From Bradyrhizobium sp. AS23.2 (GTDB lineage Bacteria; Pseudomonadota; Alphaproteobacteria; Rhizobiales; Xanthobacteraceae), in assembly GCF_001908185.1 (NCBI RefSeq), contig NZ_LGHM01000003.1:1-38222 (forward strand): DNA of 38,222 nt, given 5' to 3'. The translations under genes and the position numbers were made by a program. Each line of letters starts with the position of its first letter. Position 1 is the stretch's first letter. A model generated the notes under the pieces. That model searched no databases, was not told the origin of the DNA, and saw only the letters and a list, made by a program, of their open reading frames with translations. Shown here in pieces: positions 1-8,550 of this stretch.

Positions 1-93
1 CTGAGCGCCATCACCGACATCATCGCCCGGCTACGGGCCGCCCCACCGCCACTCCGAGGCCAAATTCGTCCAACATTCGAATACGCCGTGTAA
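1..93 (+). CDS. 3' end of an unidentified CDS (partial)
   Basis: Frame 1 is open from the window edge to a TAA at 91-93, giving 30 residues that end in PTFEYAV. The stretch is GC-rich and reads like a helical tail (LSAITDIIARLR) followed by a proline-rich segment. I do not recognise the family and the start is outside the window. It could also be a chance open frame. The gap from here to the trp promoter holds nothing else I can support. Confidence 0.3.
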   Translation: MSAITDIIARLRAAPPPLRGQIRPTFEYAV

Positions 94-173
94 GGTGGGC
101 GCAAAACAGATACTTGCCCAGCCTCTGCGCTCCATCCGGGCTACAGCTGGCGGCTACCTGGGCGGCCCGCATC

Positions 174-203
174 TTGACGCCGCCCCCGCGTCATGGTGAG
201 TAT
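174..203 (+). promoter_or_regulatory. Candidate sigma-70-type promoter of trpL-trpE(G)
   Basis: TTGACG at 174-179 is followed, with an 18-nt spacer, by GAGTAT at 198-203, which shares three of six bases with the TATAAT consensus. Initiation 6 to 7 nt further on falls at about 210, the A of the trpL start codon. The transcript may therefore be leaderless or nearly so. From memory, the same arrangement was reported for the Sinorhizobium meliloti trp leader. The -35 is convincing, the -10 is weak. Confidence 0.5.
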
Positions 204-209
204 CCGCCC

Positions 210-257
210 ATGAGCACCGCCGTCCGCCCAGCCCGTCTTTGGTGGCGCACCTCCTAA
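210..257 (+). CDS. trpL: trp operon leader peptide with tandem Trp codons
   Basis: A 15-codon ORF reads MSTAVRPARLWWRTS and stops with TAA at 255-257. The two adjacent TGG codons at 240-245 are the expected tryptophan sensor: with little charged tRNA-Trp the ribosome stalls there and changes folding of the following RNA. It lies 127 bp before trpE(G), where rhizobial trpL genes sit. Length and the WW motif fit rhizobial leader peptides. The gene is too short for standard ORF calling. A weak purine run (GGTGAG, 195-200) could act as ribosome binding site if the message starts upstream. Confidence 0.85.
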   Translation: MSTAVRPARLWWRTS

Positions 258-330
258 AGAGGTGGCCGGTGCGATTTTCCTTTCCTAAATCGTCTGAGGT
301 CGCCAGCGCAGTGCGGCGGCCTGATCGTTT
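246..330 (+). promoter_or_regulatory. trp attenuator region with alternative hairpins
   Basis: Several mutually exclusive or adjacent stems follow the Trp codons. CACCTC (248-253) can pair with GAGGTG (259-264). CGCACC (246-251) can pair with GGTGCG (268-273), which is followed by a T-rich run (275-286). Further on, AGGTCGCC (297-304) pairs with GGCGGCCT (315-322, one G-U pair) before GATCGTTTGT. Ending at the last stem would give an attenuated RNA of about 120 nt from a start at 210. Which stem is terminator and which antiterminator is not settled by eye. Confidence 0.65.
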
Positions 331-384
331 GTCCTGTGTGGCGTTCCCTCGGCAAGTCTCGTAAGAGGACCCCAAGAGGATCAC

Positions 385-2550
385 ATGAACAGGACAGTCT
401 TTGCCCTTCCGGCCAGAAGCGATTACGTGACCCGCGGAGGTCTCGCGATCACGCGCGTGGCGGAGCAGTTTACCGGCGGCGCCAACCGCCTCGACGATCT
501 CGTCAACCTGCTCGACCGCCGCCTTGGCGTGGTGCTGTCCTCGGGCACGACTGTGCCCGGCCGCTACGAGAGCTTTGACCTCGGCTTCTCCGATCCGCCG
601 CTCAAGCTCGAGACCGCTGGCGTCAATTTCAAGCTGGAAGCGCTGAACGAGCGCGGGCAGGTGCTGATTGCCTTCCTCGCTGAGGTGCTGCGCGAGCCCT
701 GCGTCGTGATCTCGGAGAAGACCGCTTCGCGCCTTTCCGGCCACATCATCCGCGGCGATGCGCCGGTCGAGGAAGACCAGCGCACGCGGCGCGCCAGCGT
801 GATGTCGCTGGTGCGTGATCTCGTCGCCGCCTTCTCCGCCAATGATGACGGCCTGCTCGGCCTGTTCGGGGCGTTCGCTTACGACCTCGTGTTCCAGATC
901 GAGGACCTCGTGCAAAAGCGTCCGCGCGAGACCGACCAGCGCGACATCGTGCTCTATGTCCCCGATCGCCTGCTGGCCTATGACCGCGCCACCGGCCGCG
1001 GCGTGGTGCTGAGCTACGATTTCACCTGGAAGGGAAAATCCACCGAGGGGCTGCCGCGCGAAACCGCCGAGAGCCCGTATCTGAAGACGCCGCGCCAGGG
1101 TTTTGCCGATCACGCGCCCGGCGAATATCAGGCGACGGTGGAGACCGCGCGCGCGGCCTTCGCGCGCGGCGATTTGTTCGAGGCCGTGCCGGGTCAGCTC
1201 TTTGCCGAGCCCTGCGACCGCTCGCCGGCCGAAGTCTTCCAGCGGCTTTGCGTCATCAATCCGTCGCCCTACGGCGCGCTGATGAATCTCGGCGAGGGCG
1301 AATTCCTGGTGTCGGCTTCACCTGAAATGTTCGTGCGCTCGGACGGACGCCGCGTCGAGACCTGCCCGATCTCCGGCACGATCGCGCGCGGCACCGATGC
1401 GATCGGCGATGCCGAGCAGATCCGCCAGCTGCTGAACTCGGAGAAGGACGAGTTCGAGCTCAACATGTGCACCGACGTCGATCGCAACGACAAGGCGCGG
1501 GTCTGCGTGCCCGGCACGATCAAGGTGCTGGCGCGCCGGCAGATCGAGACCTACTCGAAGCTGTTCCACACCGTCGACCATGTCGAGGGCATGCTGCGCC
1601 CCGGCTTCGACGCGCTCGACGCGTTCCTCACCCACGCCTGGGCCGTCACCGTCACCGGCGCGCCAAAACTCTGGGCGATGCAGTTCGTCGAGGATCACGA
1701 GCGCTCGCCGCGGCGCTGGTACGCCGGCGCGATCGGCGCCGTGAATTTCGATGGCAGCATCAACACCGGCCTCACCATTCGCACCATCCGCATGAAGGAC
1801 GGTCTTGCCGAAGTTCGCGTCGGCGCAACCTGCCTGTTCGACTCGGATCCGGCGGCGGAAGACCGCGAATGCCAGGTCAAGGCCGCAGCGCTGTTCCAGG
1901 CGCTGCGCGGCGATCCGCCGAAGCCGCTGTCGACCTTCGCGCCTGACGCGACCGGCTCGGGCAAGCAGGTGCTGCTGATCGACCACGACGACAGCTTCGT
2001 GCACATGCTGGCCGATTATTTTCGCCAGGTCGGCGCCGACGTCACGGTGGTCCGCCATGTGCATGCGCTCGACATGCTCGGACAGAAGAGGTGGGATTTG
2101 CTGGTGCTGTCGCCCGGCCCCGGAAGGCCTGAGGATTTCGGGATCAAGAAGACCATCGATGCGGCGCTGGAGAAGAAGTTGCCGGTGTTCGGCGTCTGCC
2201 TCGGCGTGCAGGCGATCGGCGAATATTTTGGCGGCGAGCTCGGCCAGCTCACGAATCCCGCCCACGGCCGGCCCTCGCGGGTGCAGGTGCGGGGCGGGCG
2301 GCTGATGCGCAACCTGCCGAACGAGATCGTCATCGGCCGCTATCATTCGCTCTATGTCGAGCGCGACAGCATGCCGGAGGTCTTGTCCGTCACCGCGAGC
2401 ACCGAGGACGGCGTCGCCATGGCGCTGGAGCACAAGACGCTGCCGGTCGCCGGCGTGCAGTTCCACCCGGAATCGCTGATGTCGCTCGGCAACGAGGTGG
2501 GCTTGAAGATTGTCGAAAACGCCTTCCGGCTGGATGCTGGAGCTAAGTAA
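385..2550 (+). CDS. trpE: Anthranilate synthase, fused TrpE-TrpG
   Basis: This 721-residue enzyme makes anthranilate from chorismate and glutamine, the first committed step of tryptophan synthesis. Residues 1 to about 515 are the chorismate-binding component, with PISGTIARG and later [15 protein letters not shown] type motifs. From about 525 ([11 protein letters not shown]) to the end is the class I glutamine amidotransferase, with [12 protein letters not shown], the nucleophile in FGVCLGVQA, and FHPES carrying the catalytic His and Glu. The fusion is the usual form in rhizobia. The ATG at 385 has AAGAGGA six bases upstream. It follows trpL and the attenuator, so attenuation is the likely control. 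A palindromic repeat follows the stop and separates it from apt. Confidence 0.96.
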   Translation: MNRTVFALPARSDYVTRGGLAITRVAEQFTGGANRLDDLVNLLDRRLGVVLSSGTTVPGRYESFDLGFSDPPLKLETAGVNFKLEALNERGQVLIAFLAEVLREPCVVISEKTASRLSGHIIRGDAPVEEDQRTRRASVMSLVRDLVAAFSANDDGLLGLFGAFAYDLVFQIEDLVQKRPRETDQRDIVLYVPDRLLAYDRATGRGVVLSYDFTWKGKSTEGLPRETAESPYLKTPRQGFADHAPGEYQATVETARAAFARGDLFEAVPGQLFAEPCDRSPAEVFQRLCVINPSPYGALMNLGEGEFLVSASPEMFVRSDGRRVETCPISGTIARGTDAIGDAEQIRQLLNSEKDEFELNMCTDVDRNDKARVCVPGTIKVLARRQIETYSKLFHTVDHVEGMLRPGFDALDAFLTHAWAVTVTGAPKLWAMQFVEDHERSPRRWYAGAIGAVNFDGSINTGLTIRTIRMKDGLAEVRVGATCLFDSDPAAEDRECQVKAAALFQALRGDPPKPLSTFAPDATGSGKQVLLIDHDDSFVHMLADYFRQVGADVTVVRHVHALDMLGQKRWDLLVLSPGPGRPEDFGIKKTIDAALEKKLPVFGVCLGVQAIGEYFGGELGQLTNPAHGRPSRVQVRGGRLMRNLPNEIVIGRYHSLYVERDSMPEVLSVTASTEDGVAMALEHKTLPVAGVQFHPESLMSLGNEVGLKIVENAFRLDAGAK

Positions 2551-2554
2551 ATGC

Positions 2555-2677
2555 TGTCATTGCGAGGAGCGAAGCGACGAAGCAATCCAGACGGTCTCCT
2601 CGTAGAAGGTCTGGATTGCTTCGCGGAGCCTGTCATCGGGCCGCGCTTTGCGCGGACCCGGTGGCTCGTAATGACGG
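2555..2677 (+). repeat. Palindromic intergenic repeat, family A
   Basis: The element begins TGTCATTGCGAGGAGCGAAG and closes with CTCGTAATGACGG. Inner arms CAATCCAGA (2585-2593) and TCTGGATTG (about 2610-2618) are complementary. It fills nearly the whole trpE(G)-apt gap. I recall this sequence class as a very abundant dispersed element in Bradyrhizobium and Rhodopseudomonas genomes. It can fold into a long stem, so it may affect transcript ends. Confidence 0.8.
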
Positions 2678-2702
2678 CGGACAAACCCAAAGTGAGACAC
2701 AA

Positions 2703-3242
2703 ATGACCTTTGACCACGATCTGAAGGCGAGCGTTCGCTCCATCCCAGATTATCCCAAGCCGGGGATCATGTTCCGCGACATCACGACTTTGCTCGCGGA
2801 TGCGCGCGCCTTCCGCCGCGCGGTGGACGAGCTCGTCAATCCCTGGGCCGGCAACAAGATCGACAAGGTCGCCGGCATGGAAGCGCGCGGCTTCATCATC
2901 GGCGGCGCGGTGGCGCATCAGCTCTCGGCCGGCTTCGTGCCGATCCGCAAGAAGGGCAAGCTGCCGCACACCACCGTGCGCATTGCCTATTCGCTGGAAT
3001 ACGGCATCGACGAGATGGAGATGCACGTCGATGCGATCCAGCCCGGCGAGCGCGTGATCCTGGTCGACGACCTCATCGCCACCGGTGGCACCGCCGAAGG
3101 CGCGGTGAAGCTGCTGCGGCAGATCGGCGCCAATGTGGTCGCAGCCTGTTTCATCATCGACCTCCCTGATCTCGGCGGAGCCGCCAAGCTGCGCGCGATG
3201 GACGTACCGGTGCGCACGCTGATGACGTTCGAGGGGCATTAA
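2703..3242 (+). CDS. apt: Adenine phosphoribosyltransferase
   Basis: This 179-residue cytosolic salvage enzyme converts adenine and PRPP to AMP. The sequence starts [20 protein letters not shown], has [11 protein letters not shown] and the [13 protein letters not shown] segment, and carries the PRPP-binding motif [17 protein letters not shown] around residue 120. The frame is open 87 bp further upstream, but that part lies inside the palindromic repeat, so ATG 2703 is chosen. The length is typical for bacterial Apt. It is probably a separate unit from trpE(G), given the repeat between them. Confidence 0.95.
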   Translation: MTFDHDLKASVRSIPDYPKPGIMFRDITTLLADARAFRRAVDELVNPWAGNKIDKVAGMEARGFIIGGAVAHQLSAGFVPIRKKGKLPHTTVRIAYSLEYGIDEMEMHVDAIQPGERVILVDDLIATGGTAEGAVKLLRQIGANVVAACFIIDLPDLGGAAKLRAMDVPVRTLMTFEGH

Positions 3243-3257
3243 GGGCCGCAGCGATCG

Positions 3258-3590
3258 TCAGATCGCCTCGGCCTTTAGCTCAGCCCGCCAATGCAGCATG
3301 CGCTCCTTCAGGAGCGCGTTTCGGACATAGGCGGTCTCCTCATCCTCCAGACGCTCGCATTCGCCAAACGTCAGGCCCGCCTCGCCATGCTTGTTCCAGG
3401 CGGCCTGGAGCGTGCGGCAGGTGTGGCTTCCCTGGCGCAGCGAGAACCAGATGCGGTTCTGGATCGTCTCCAGGTTCGGGGCCTGGCCGACCCAGGCCTC
3501 GCCCGACGCCGCACAGCGGACGACGAAGATGCCCGCAATGGTCTTCCGCTCCTTGTAGGCGGCGATCGCTGCTTTCCGGTCGATGGTCAC
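3258..3590 (-). CDS. GIY-YIG nuclease family protein
   Basis: A small protein of 110 residues from GTG 3590 (VTIDRKAAIAAYKERKT); a TTG at 3626 would add 12 residues. TIAGIFVVRC followed by GEAWVGQAP resembles the two short strands that give GIY-YIG nucleases their name, here as GIF and WVG. The rest (NRIWFSLRQGSHTCRTLQAAW) fits the compact single-domain members found in Bradyrhizobium. The strict GIY and YIG residues are altered, so nuclease activity is uncertain. It is convergent with apt, with only 15 bp between them. Confidence 0.7.
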   Translation of the reverse strand: MTIDRKAAIAAYKERKTIAGIFVVRCAASGEAWVGQAPNLETIQNRIWFSLRQGSHTCRTLQAAWNKHGEAGLTFGECERLEDEETAYVRNALLKERMLHWRAELKAEAI

Positions 3591-3676
3591 GGGTGAAGGG
3601 CCTTGCTGAGGGATGCTGTTGCGCAAGCTCAGTAGCCGCGGGGACGCATCGCGTCAATATTACCCGGATAAAATAT

Positions 3677-4345
3677 TCAGAACTGTTGCAAGATCAGGCT
3701 GAGCTCAAGCTCGCGGAACGCGAGGTAATTGCGCCGGGTCCACTGGTGCAGCTCGGCGGAGGAATCCTTCTCCTGGCGCAGATAGCCGGTGAAGGAGAAA
3801 TTCAGCCGGTCGATATAGGTATTGAGGAAGCCGGGCAGCGCGGGCAGGCGGAACACCCGTCCCCTGGCCATCGCCGCGGGCAGCTCGCCGCGCACGACGT
3901 ATTCATTGTCCACGGTGATCAGATTCATGCGCGGGATCTGCCCGCGCAGCATCTCATGAGCGCGGGCCGAGAGGCGGTCGGTGTCGGCAACGAACATGAT
4001 CATCGGCACGACATGCCGGCGTGCCGCCTCCTTGAGCAGGCCGATCTCGTCGGTCATCTTGAAGAACTCGTCGAAGGCGTGGAAGCCGAGGTCGATGACC
4101 TTCGCAAGACCGTCATCGACGATGACGCGGTCCATCAGCTGCATCTTGCCGTAGGTGTCGATCACGTCGGCGGTCTCCGTGATCTTCGGCAGATAGTCGA
4201 GCAGCGACGGCTCCTTCAGGTTGACGTCGAAGGCCGTGACGTCCCCGTTCTTGAGCAGCAGGAATTCGCTCAAAAGCCGCGCCAGCAGCGTCTTGCCGAC
4301 CTGCGGGCGGGGCGAGCAGATGATGTAGACAGGCGTCGCGGGCAT
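3677..4345 (-). CDS. ParA/MinD-like P-loop protein with altered Walker A
   Basis: A 222-residue protein related to ParA/MinD/CobQ-type ATPases. The nucleotide motif at residues 11-19 is SPRPQVGKT: GKT is kept, but the signature lysine position of the deviant Walker A (K of KGGVGKT) is Arg13 and the two glycines are Pro-Gln. An AFDVNLKEPSLLDYLP segment near residues 38-53 resembles the post-Walker region of ParA proteins. It lies 59 bp downstream of a second, canonical ParA-like gene on the same strand, so the two are likely cotranscribed and may act together. Substrate or cargo is not evident. Confidence 0.7.
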   Translation of the reverse strand: MPATPVYIICSPRPQVGKTLLARLLSEFLLLKNGDVTAFDVNLKEPSLLDYLPKITETADVIDTYGKMQLMDRVIVDDGLAKVIDLGFHAFDEFFKMTDEIGLLKEAARRHVVPMIMFVADTDRLSARAHEMLRGQIPRMNLITVDNEYVVRGELPAAMARGRVFRLPALPGFLNTYIDRLNFSFTGYLRQEKDSSAELHQWTRRNYLAFRELELSLILQQF

Positions 4346-4404
4346 CGACAGCTATATCAGGCCAACTCACCGCCCAATCCAGCCGTATCGCACGTCGCTC
4401 GCAA

Positions 4405-5157
4405 CTATTTTTCGGCGCTACGGGCCGCAGGCTTGGAGCCGACGATGTCGGTCAGGCGGATGCGGTCGAATTCGCTCCAGACGTTCGCCAGCCAGTGCCG
4501 GACATAGCCGCGCAGCACGAACGAGTAGTTCGCGGCATCGTCGTTGATGCCCTTGTTGGCGACGAACTTCAGGAACGGGACGGAGGACACCTCGACCTGC
4601 TCATAGGCCATTTCGTTGAGCTTGGGGATGGTCAGCTCGGTCGCGTCCTTGATGCGGTGGAAGTAGGAATTGTAGGTCGCCTGGTCCCACTGGAAGAACT
4701 GGGTGTCGTTGATGAAGTTCTTCACCAGGAAATATTTTGCACCACCCATGAAGCCCGCGGTCTCGGCGATCTCGTCGAGCGAGGCGATCGAGGGTCCCAG
4801 GATGTGGAACACCGCGAAGGTGATCTGGCCGGCCTTGGCGGCGTCGAGGAAGCCGATGTCGCGCAGCGACGCCAGTGCCGGCGACAGCAGGCCGGCGCGA
4901 ACGTCGATCACGGTCACCGACGGGCTCGCCGCGTTGAGCGTATCGAAGATCTTCATCTGGTCCGACGTCGTCATCATGTCGACGATCTCGGTGATGTCAG
5001 GGTGGAAGCGCTTCAGCGTTCCGCGCGGCGACTCCGTGTCGAAGGCGCGCGTCGGCACGTTGTTGGCGGAAAAATAATCGAGCAAGGTACGCGACACCGT
5101 GGTCTTGCCAACCCCACCCTTGTCCGCGCCCACCACAACCACTGCCGGCTTTGCCAT
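4405..5157 (-). CDS. ParA/MipZ-like ATPase
   Basis: A 250-residue protein with a textbook deviant Walker A, ADKGGVGKTT, at residues 11-20 (signature Lys13), then AFDTESPRGTLKRF and VTVIDVRAGL, which match the switch I and II positions of ParA/MinD proteins. Proteins of this class bind ATP, dimerise, and position DNA, septa or other cargo on a surface. It is the first gene of a pair with the altered P-loop protein downstream. No ParB, parS-like site or minC/minE lies in view, so a chromosomal or plasmid partition role is not supported here. ATG 5157 opens the frame with little untranslated coding potential above it. Confidence 0.8.
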   Translation of the reverse strand: MAKPAVVVVGADKGGVGKTTVSRTLLDYFSANNVPTRAFDTESPRGTLKRFHPDITEIVDMMTTSDQMKIFDTLNAASPSVTVIDVRAGLLSPALASLRDIGFLDAAKAGQITFAVFHILGPSIASLDEIAETAGFMGGAKYFLVKNFINDTQFFQWDQATYNSYFHRIKDATELTIPKLNEMAYEQVEVSSVPFLKFVANKGINDDAANYSFVLRGYVRHWLANVWSEFDRIRLTDIVGSKPAARSAEK

Positions 5158-5351
5158 TGCTGTCCCCTAACGCGCCCTCCGACTGCGCCTTGCAATCGGC
5201 CGGGCCCCAAATCGATGTCCCAAGTCTGCTGTTGGGCGCGAACATGGCAGAAACAAGGGAGAATTCAAATCCTCGGCCCCCGCGTGCGGCAATTCCCGGA
5301 GTTTTTCCCAATCGCCGCGAAGCCCGCCGCACGGGGCGGCAAATCATGCCC

Positions 5352-6590
5352 TCAATGGCGGCCCCAAGGACCCATAGGATTGCCCATCGGATTACCCATG
5401 GGATTGCCCAGCGGGTTCCCCGCCGAGGTTCGGGCGGGGCTTGGTTCGGGGGGCGGATTGGCCGGCTTTCCGGCGTCGTTCCATGGGCCCTGCGGCAGCG
5501 GCGGAGCGTCCTGCTGGTCGGCCTGCGCGTCCGGCTCTTCCGTCTCCTCGGTGGGCGACGGCAGCGGGCCGGGATCATGGCCGCCGGCGAATTTGACCAG
5601 CGCGTCGACCCGGGACTGTACCGAAGGGTGGGTGGCAAACAGGTCGGCAAAGCCCTCGCGCGGATTGTCGACGCAGAGCTCCATCACTGCCGAGGTCGCG
5701 CCCGGCAGCTCACCGCGGCCCTCGATCTTGCGCAACGCCGAGATCATCGCGTCCGGGTCTTTCGTCAGCTCGACCGAACCTGCGTCGGCCAGATATTCGC
5801 GCGACCGCGACAGCGCGAGCTTCACCACCTGCGACATCAGCCAGGCCACCACGATCAGCACGACCGCGATGATGATGACGATCACCGCACCGCCGCCGGA
5901 ACTCTTGCTGTCGCTCGACGACGAGGACGATCGCGACGACGAGGAGGAGCCCGAGGACCACGAGCTGCCGGAGCCGGAGCTCCAGTTGAAGCTCGTGAAC
6001 AGGCGGAAGAACAGCTCGCCGAAGAAGCCGACCACGCCGGCGATGATGACGGCGACGACCATGAGCTGAACGTCGCCGTTCTTGATGTGGGTCAGCTCGT
6101 GGCCCAGCACCGCCTCGATCTCCTTGTCGTTCAGCGCATTGAGGAGACCGGTGGTGACGGTGATCGAATATTGCCGCGGATTGAGGCCGGTCGCGAACGC
6201 GTTCAGCGCCGGGCTCTCCATGATCTTCAGCTTCGGCATCGTGATGCCGCGCGAGATGCAGAGATTTTCGAGCAGATTGTAGAGCCGCGGCTCCTCCTGC
6301 CGGGTGACGTCGTGGCCGCCGGTCACCGCGTCAATCATCGACTGGTGGAAGAAATAGGCGATCACGATCCAGAGGGCCACCGCGATTGTCGCAACCGGCG
6401 CGGTGGCGATCAGATCGTGGAAGGCGTGGCTCAGGTAGAAGGCAACGGTTCGGTTGCTGTCGATGACGACTTCGGCGACCAGCGCGCCGGCATAGACCAG
6501 CACATAGACCAGCGCGAACAGGCCGGCGAGCAGCAGCATCGAACGAAACTTGTTCGAGGCGATGTGCGTGTAGAGACCATACGCGGCCAT
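5352..6590 (-). CDS. M48 family membrane metallopeptidase (HtpX-like)
   Basis: A 412-residue zinc protease. The HExxH motif is HELTH at 164-168 in GHELTHIKNGD. Membrane segments lie at about 18-42, 62-82, 174-192 and 235-255. A serine-rich tract fills roughly 204-232 between two membrane segments. The C-terminus after about 345 is Pro/Asp-rich and ends in tandem GNPM units before GPWGRH. The family degrades or processes membrane proteins. It follows lemA in the same direction, a pairing seen widely in bacteria. A palindromic repeat sits between the two genes. Confidence 0.88.
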   Translation of the reverse strand: MAAYGLYTHIASNKFRSMLLLAGLFALVYVLVYAGALVAEVVIDSNRTVAFYLSHAFHDLIATAPVATIAVALWIVIAYFFHQSMIDAVTGGHDVTRQEEPRLYNLLENLCISRGITMPKLKIMESPALNAFATGLNPRQYSITVTTGLLNALNDKEIEAVLGHELTHIKNGDVQLMVVAVIIAGVVGFFGELFFRLFTSFNWSSGSGSSWSSGSSSSSRSSSSSSDSKSSGGGAVIVIIIAVVLIVVAWLMSQVVKLALSRSREYLADAGSVELTKDPDAMISALRKIEGRGELPGATSAVMELCVDNPREGFADLFATHPSVQSRVDALVKFAGGHDPGPLPSPTEETEEPDAQADQQDAPPLPQGPWNDAGKPANPPPEPSPARTSAGNPLGNPMGNPMGNPMGPWGRH

Positions 6591-6610
6591 GACGCGCCTT
6601 CGTCAACGAC

Positions 6611-6714
6611 CGTCGTTCCGGGGCACGCCGAAGGTGTGAACCCGGAACCTCGAGATTCCCAGGTGCGCAATTGCGCACCGTAGTTCGTCGCTTTGCGACG
6701 CCCCGGAATGACGG
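6611..6714 (+). repeat. Palindromic intergenic repeat, family B (copy 1)
   Basis: Terminal arms GTCGTTCCGGGGC (from 6612) and GCCCCGGAATGACGG (to 6714) are inverted. Inside are GGTGCGCAATTGCGCACC (a perfect palindrome at about 6662) and paired GTTCGTCG/CTTTGCGAC pieces. A second copy with the same ends lies at 8427-8541. It sits between lemA and the M48 protease gene, inside what otherwise looks like one operon. Confidence 0.8.
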
Positions 6715-6740
6715 AGAAAAACAATGGACATGTCAGGCAA

Positions 6741-7301
6741 TCAGAACTTCACCTGCGGCGTTGCCTCGACCTCGGTGCGGCTGCCGCCGAGATCGAAGAA
6801 ATCCTTCCTGGTGAAGCCGAACATGCCGGCGAACAGCGCCGCGGGCATCTGCTGGATACCGGTGTTGTATTCCTGGACCGCGTTGTTGAAGAAGCGACGG
6901 CTGGCCGCGATCTTGTTCTCGATGTCCGAGAGCTCGCTGGCAAGCTGCTGGAAGTTGGCGTTGGCCTTGAGGTCGGGATAGGCCTCCGACAGCGCGATCA
7001 GCCGGCCAAGTGCGCCGGAGAGCTGGTTCTCGGCGGCGGACACCTGCGCCGGCCCCTGCGCTGACATCGCCGAATTGCGCGCCTTGATGACGTCGTCGAG
7101 CGTGCCGCGCTCATGCGAGGCATAGCCCTTCACCGTCTCGACCAGGTTCGGGATCAGGTCATGGCGCTGCTTGAGTTGCACGTCGATATCGGCAAAGGCC
7201 TGGCTGACGCGCTGGCCCAGCGCCACCAGACGGTTGTAGGCGCTGAAGGCGAACAGCACGAGGACGACGATAACGCCGAGAACGATCCAGCCGGTCGACA
7301 T
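6741..7301 (-). CDS. lemA: LemA family protein
   Basis: A 186-residue protein with one N-terminal membrane anchor (residues 5-22, WIVLGVIVVLVLFAFSAYN) followed by the LemA helical domain, including NRLVALGQRVSQAFADIDVQ, LKQRHDLIPNLVETVKGY and the FNNAVQEYNTGIQ segment. Function in the family is poorly known; LemA proteins are often coded beside M48 or TPM-domain membrane proteins, as here. It is the upstream gene of the pair. Length and domain are typical. Confidence 0.93.
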   Translation of the reverse strand: MSTGWIVLGVIVVLVLFAFSAYNRLVALGQRVSQAFADIDVQLKQRHDLIPNLVETVKGYASHERGTLDDVIKARNSAMSAQGPAQVSAAENQLSGALGRLIALSEAYPDLKANANFQQLASELSDIENKIAASRRFFNNAVQEYNTGIQQMPAALFAGMFGFTRKDFFDLGGSRTEVEATPQVKF

Positions 7302-7437
7302 GGAGAACTCCTGATGGGGAAGAAGGCGGGCGCAGCCTAAACCAAATTAACGCAGGGCGAGAGCCCCGGCGCAGGGGGGAGGTAAGACTTGGTCGGATGA
7401 GGAACCATCCAAGTTCAAGGCAAAGCGCAGAACGAGG

Positions 7438-8415
7438 TTAACTTTCGGACATGACGGCGTCACCCCAGCGCCAGCGCCGGGCGCTGGCATAGGCGGCCTT
7501 GTCGCGGCGAGGGACCTTCGCGAGCTCGACATCGTCCTCAGTGCAAAGCTTTGCCGTGATCTCGGCCTTGCCGACATCAGGCGTCGCCAGCACGCGCGAG
7601 GCGCGCATTGCGGGCGGCGTGCGGGTCAGGGCGACGTAGATGAAGCGCTCGTCCTCGAACGGCACCTCGGCGCCCTTGATCTGGCGATGCGCCTGTGAGC
7701 GTGGCAGGCGTTGGCTGAAATGGCACCAGTCGGGCGATGTGAGCGGGCAGGGCTTTTCGTGCGGACAGGGCGCGGCGACATGGGCGCCTGCTGCGATGAG
7801 CTGCTGGCGCAGCGCGAGAATGCGCGCGTAGCCGGCGGGCGTGCCGGGCTCGATCACGACCAGCCCGCGGCGCGCTTTCGCCCACATCGCTTCGGTGAGC
7901 GCGCGTTGGTCACTCTCGCCGAGCTCGCCGATGATGTAGCTCGCAATGACGAGATCGGCTTGCGGGACCTCGGCAAGGTTACCGCTGGCGTCACCGGGCA
8001 GGTAGCGGCAGTCCGCCAATCGCGAGCTGTTGCGTGCCAGTTCGAGCGCGAGCCGGCTCAGCGTGGCGTTGGCGTCGAGCAGGGTGAAGTCTTGCAATGA
8101 CGAAAAGGCCTCCGCGGCCGCCCAACTCGCGGTGCCCGGGCCTGCGCCGACGTCGAGCAGCGTTACCGGGGCGAGGTCCGGTGCAATCCCGGTCAGTGCA
8201 TTCAGGCTCGCGGCGACGGCCGCGTAGGTCGCCGGCATGCGCGCGAGCGCATAGGCGAGCGCATCAGCCTCGGACTTGATCGTGCCGGAGCCGCCGCCTG
8301 CGCGATAGGTGTTCGAGATCTGCGACGACCGCCGGGCGGCGTCGGTGCGCGAAAAGCCCTGGAGCTTGGCGTCGAGGGCCGCTTTCAGTTCGGGAGGAAG
8401 GGTGGGTGAGATCAT
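7438..8415 (-). CDS. Rsm22-type small ribosomal subunit methyltransferase-like protein
   Basis: A 325-residue protein from ATG 8415, which has AGG seven bases upstream; the frame stays open to 8475 but that part lies in a repeat. The SAM-binding loop is LLDVGAGPGTASWAA (87-101). A cysteine pattern C217-x5-C223-x7-C231 and C291 follows, in PCPHEKPCPLTSPDWCHF and KLCTEDD. This matches the four-cysteine Fe-S arrangement I recall for mitochondrial METTL17/Rsm22. The family associates with the small ribosomal subunit. It lies downstream of smc on the same strand with a family B repeat between. Confidence 0.88.
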   Translation of the reverse strand: MISPTLPPELKAALDAKLQGFSRTDAARRSSQISNTYRAGGGSGTIKSEADALAYALARMPATYAAVAASLNALTGIAPDLAPVTLLDVGAGPGTASWAAAEAFSSLQDFTLLDANATLSRLALELARNSSRLADCRYLPGDASGNLAEVPQADLVIASYIIGELGESDQRALTEAMWAKARRGLVVIEPGTPAGYARILALRQQLIAAGAHVAAPCPHEKPCPLTSPDWCHFSQRLPRSQAHRQIKGAEVPFEDERFIYVALTRTPPAMRASRVLATPDVGKAEITAKLCTEDDVELAKVPRRDKAAYASARRWRWGDAVMSES

Positions 8416-8426
8416 GAGCAACCTCA

Positions 8427-8541
8427 CGTCATTCCGGGGCGCGCGAAGCGCGAACTCTGATGCGCAATTGCGCATCAGAGAAGTTCGAGATTGTAGCGCG
8501 AGATTCCGGGTTCGATGCTGCGCATCGCCCCGGAATGACGG
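8427..8541 (+). repeat. Palindromic intergenic repeat, family B (copy 2)
   Basis: CGTCATTCCGGGGCGCGCG at the left end and CGCCCCGGAATGACGG at the right end are inverted. The interior has CTGATGCGCAATTGCGCATCAG, a long perfect palindrome at about 8457-8478, and a second stem around GCGAGATTCCGGGTTCGATG. It shares its ends with the copy at 6611-6714 and fills the gap between smc and the Rsm22-type gene. Confidence 0.8.
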
Positions 8542-8550
8542 CTAAAGATC

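Noticed and set aside
4495..6683. Long plus-strand frames of 524 and 510 codons opposite the ParA-like and M48 genes
   Set aside because: They cross several real minus-strand genes and a repeat, and show no recognisable domain.
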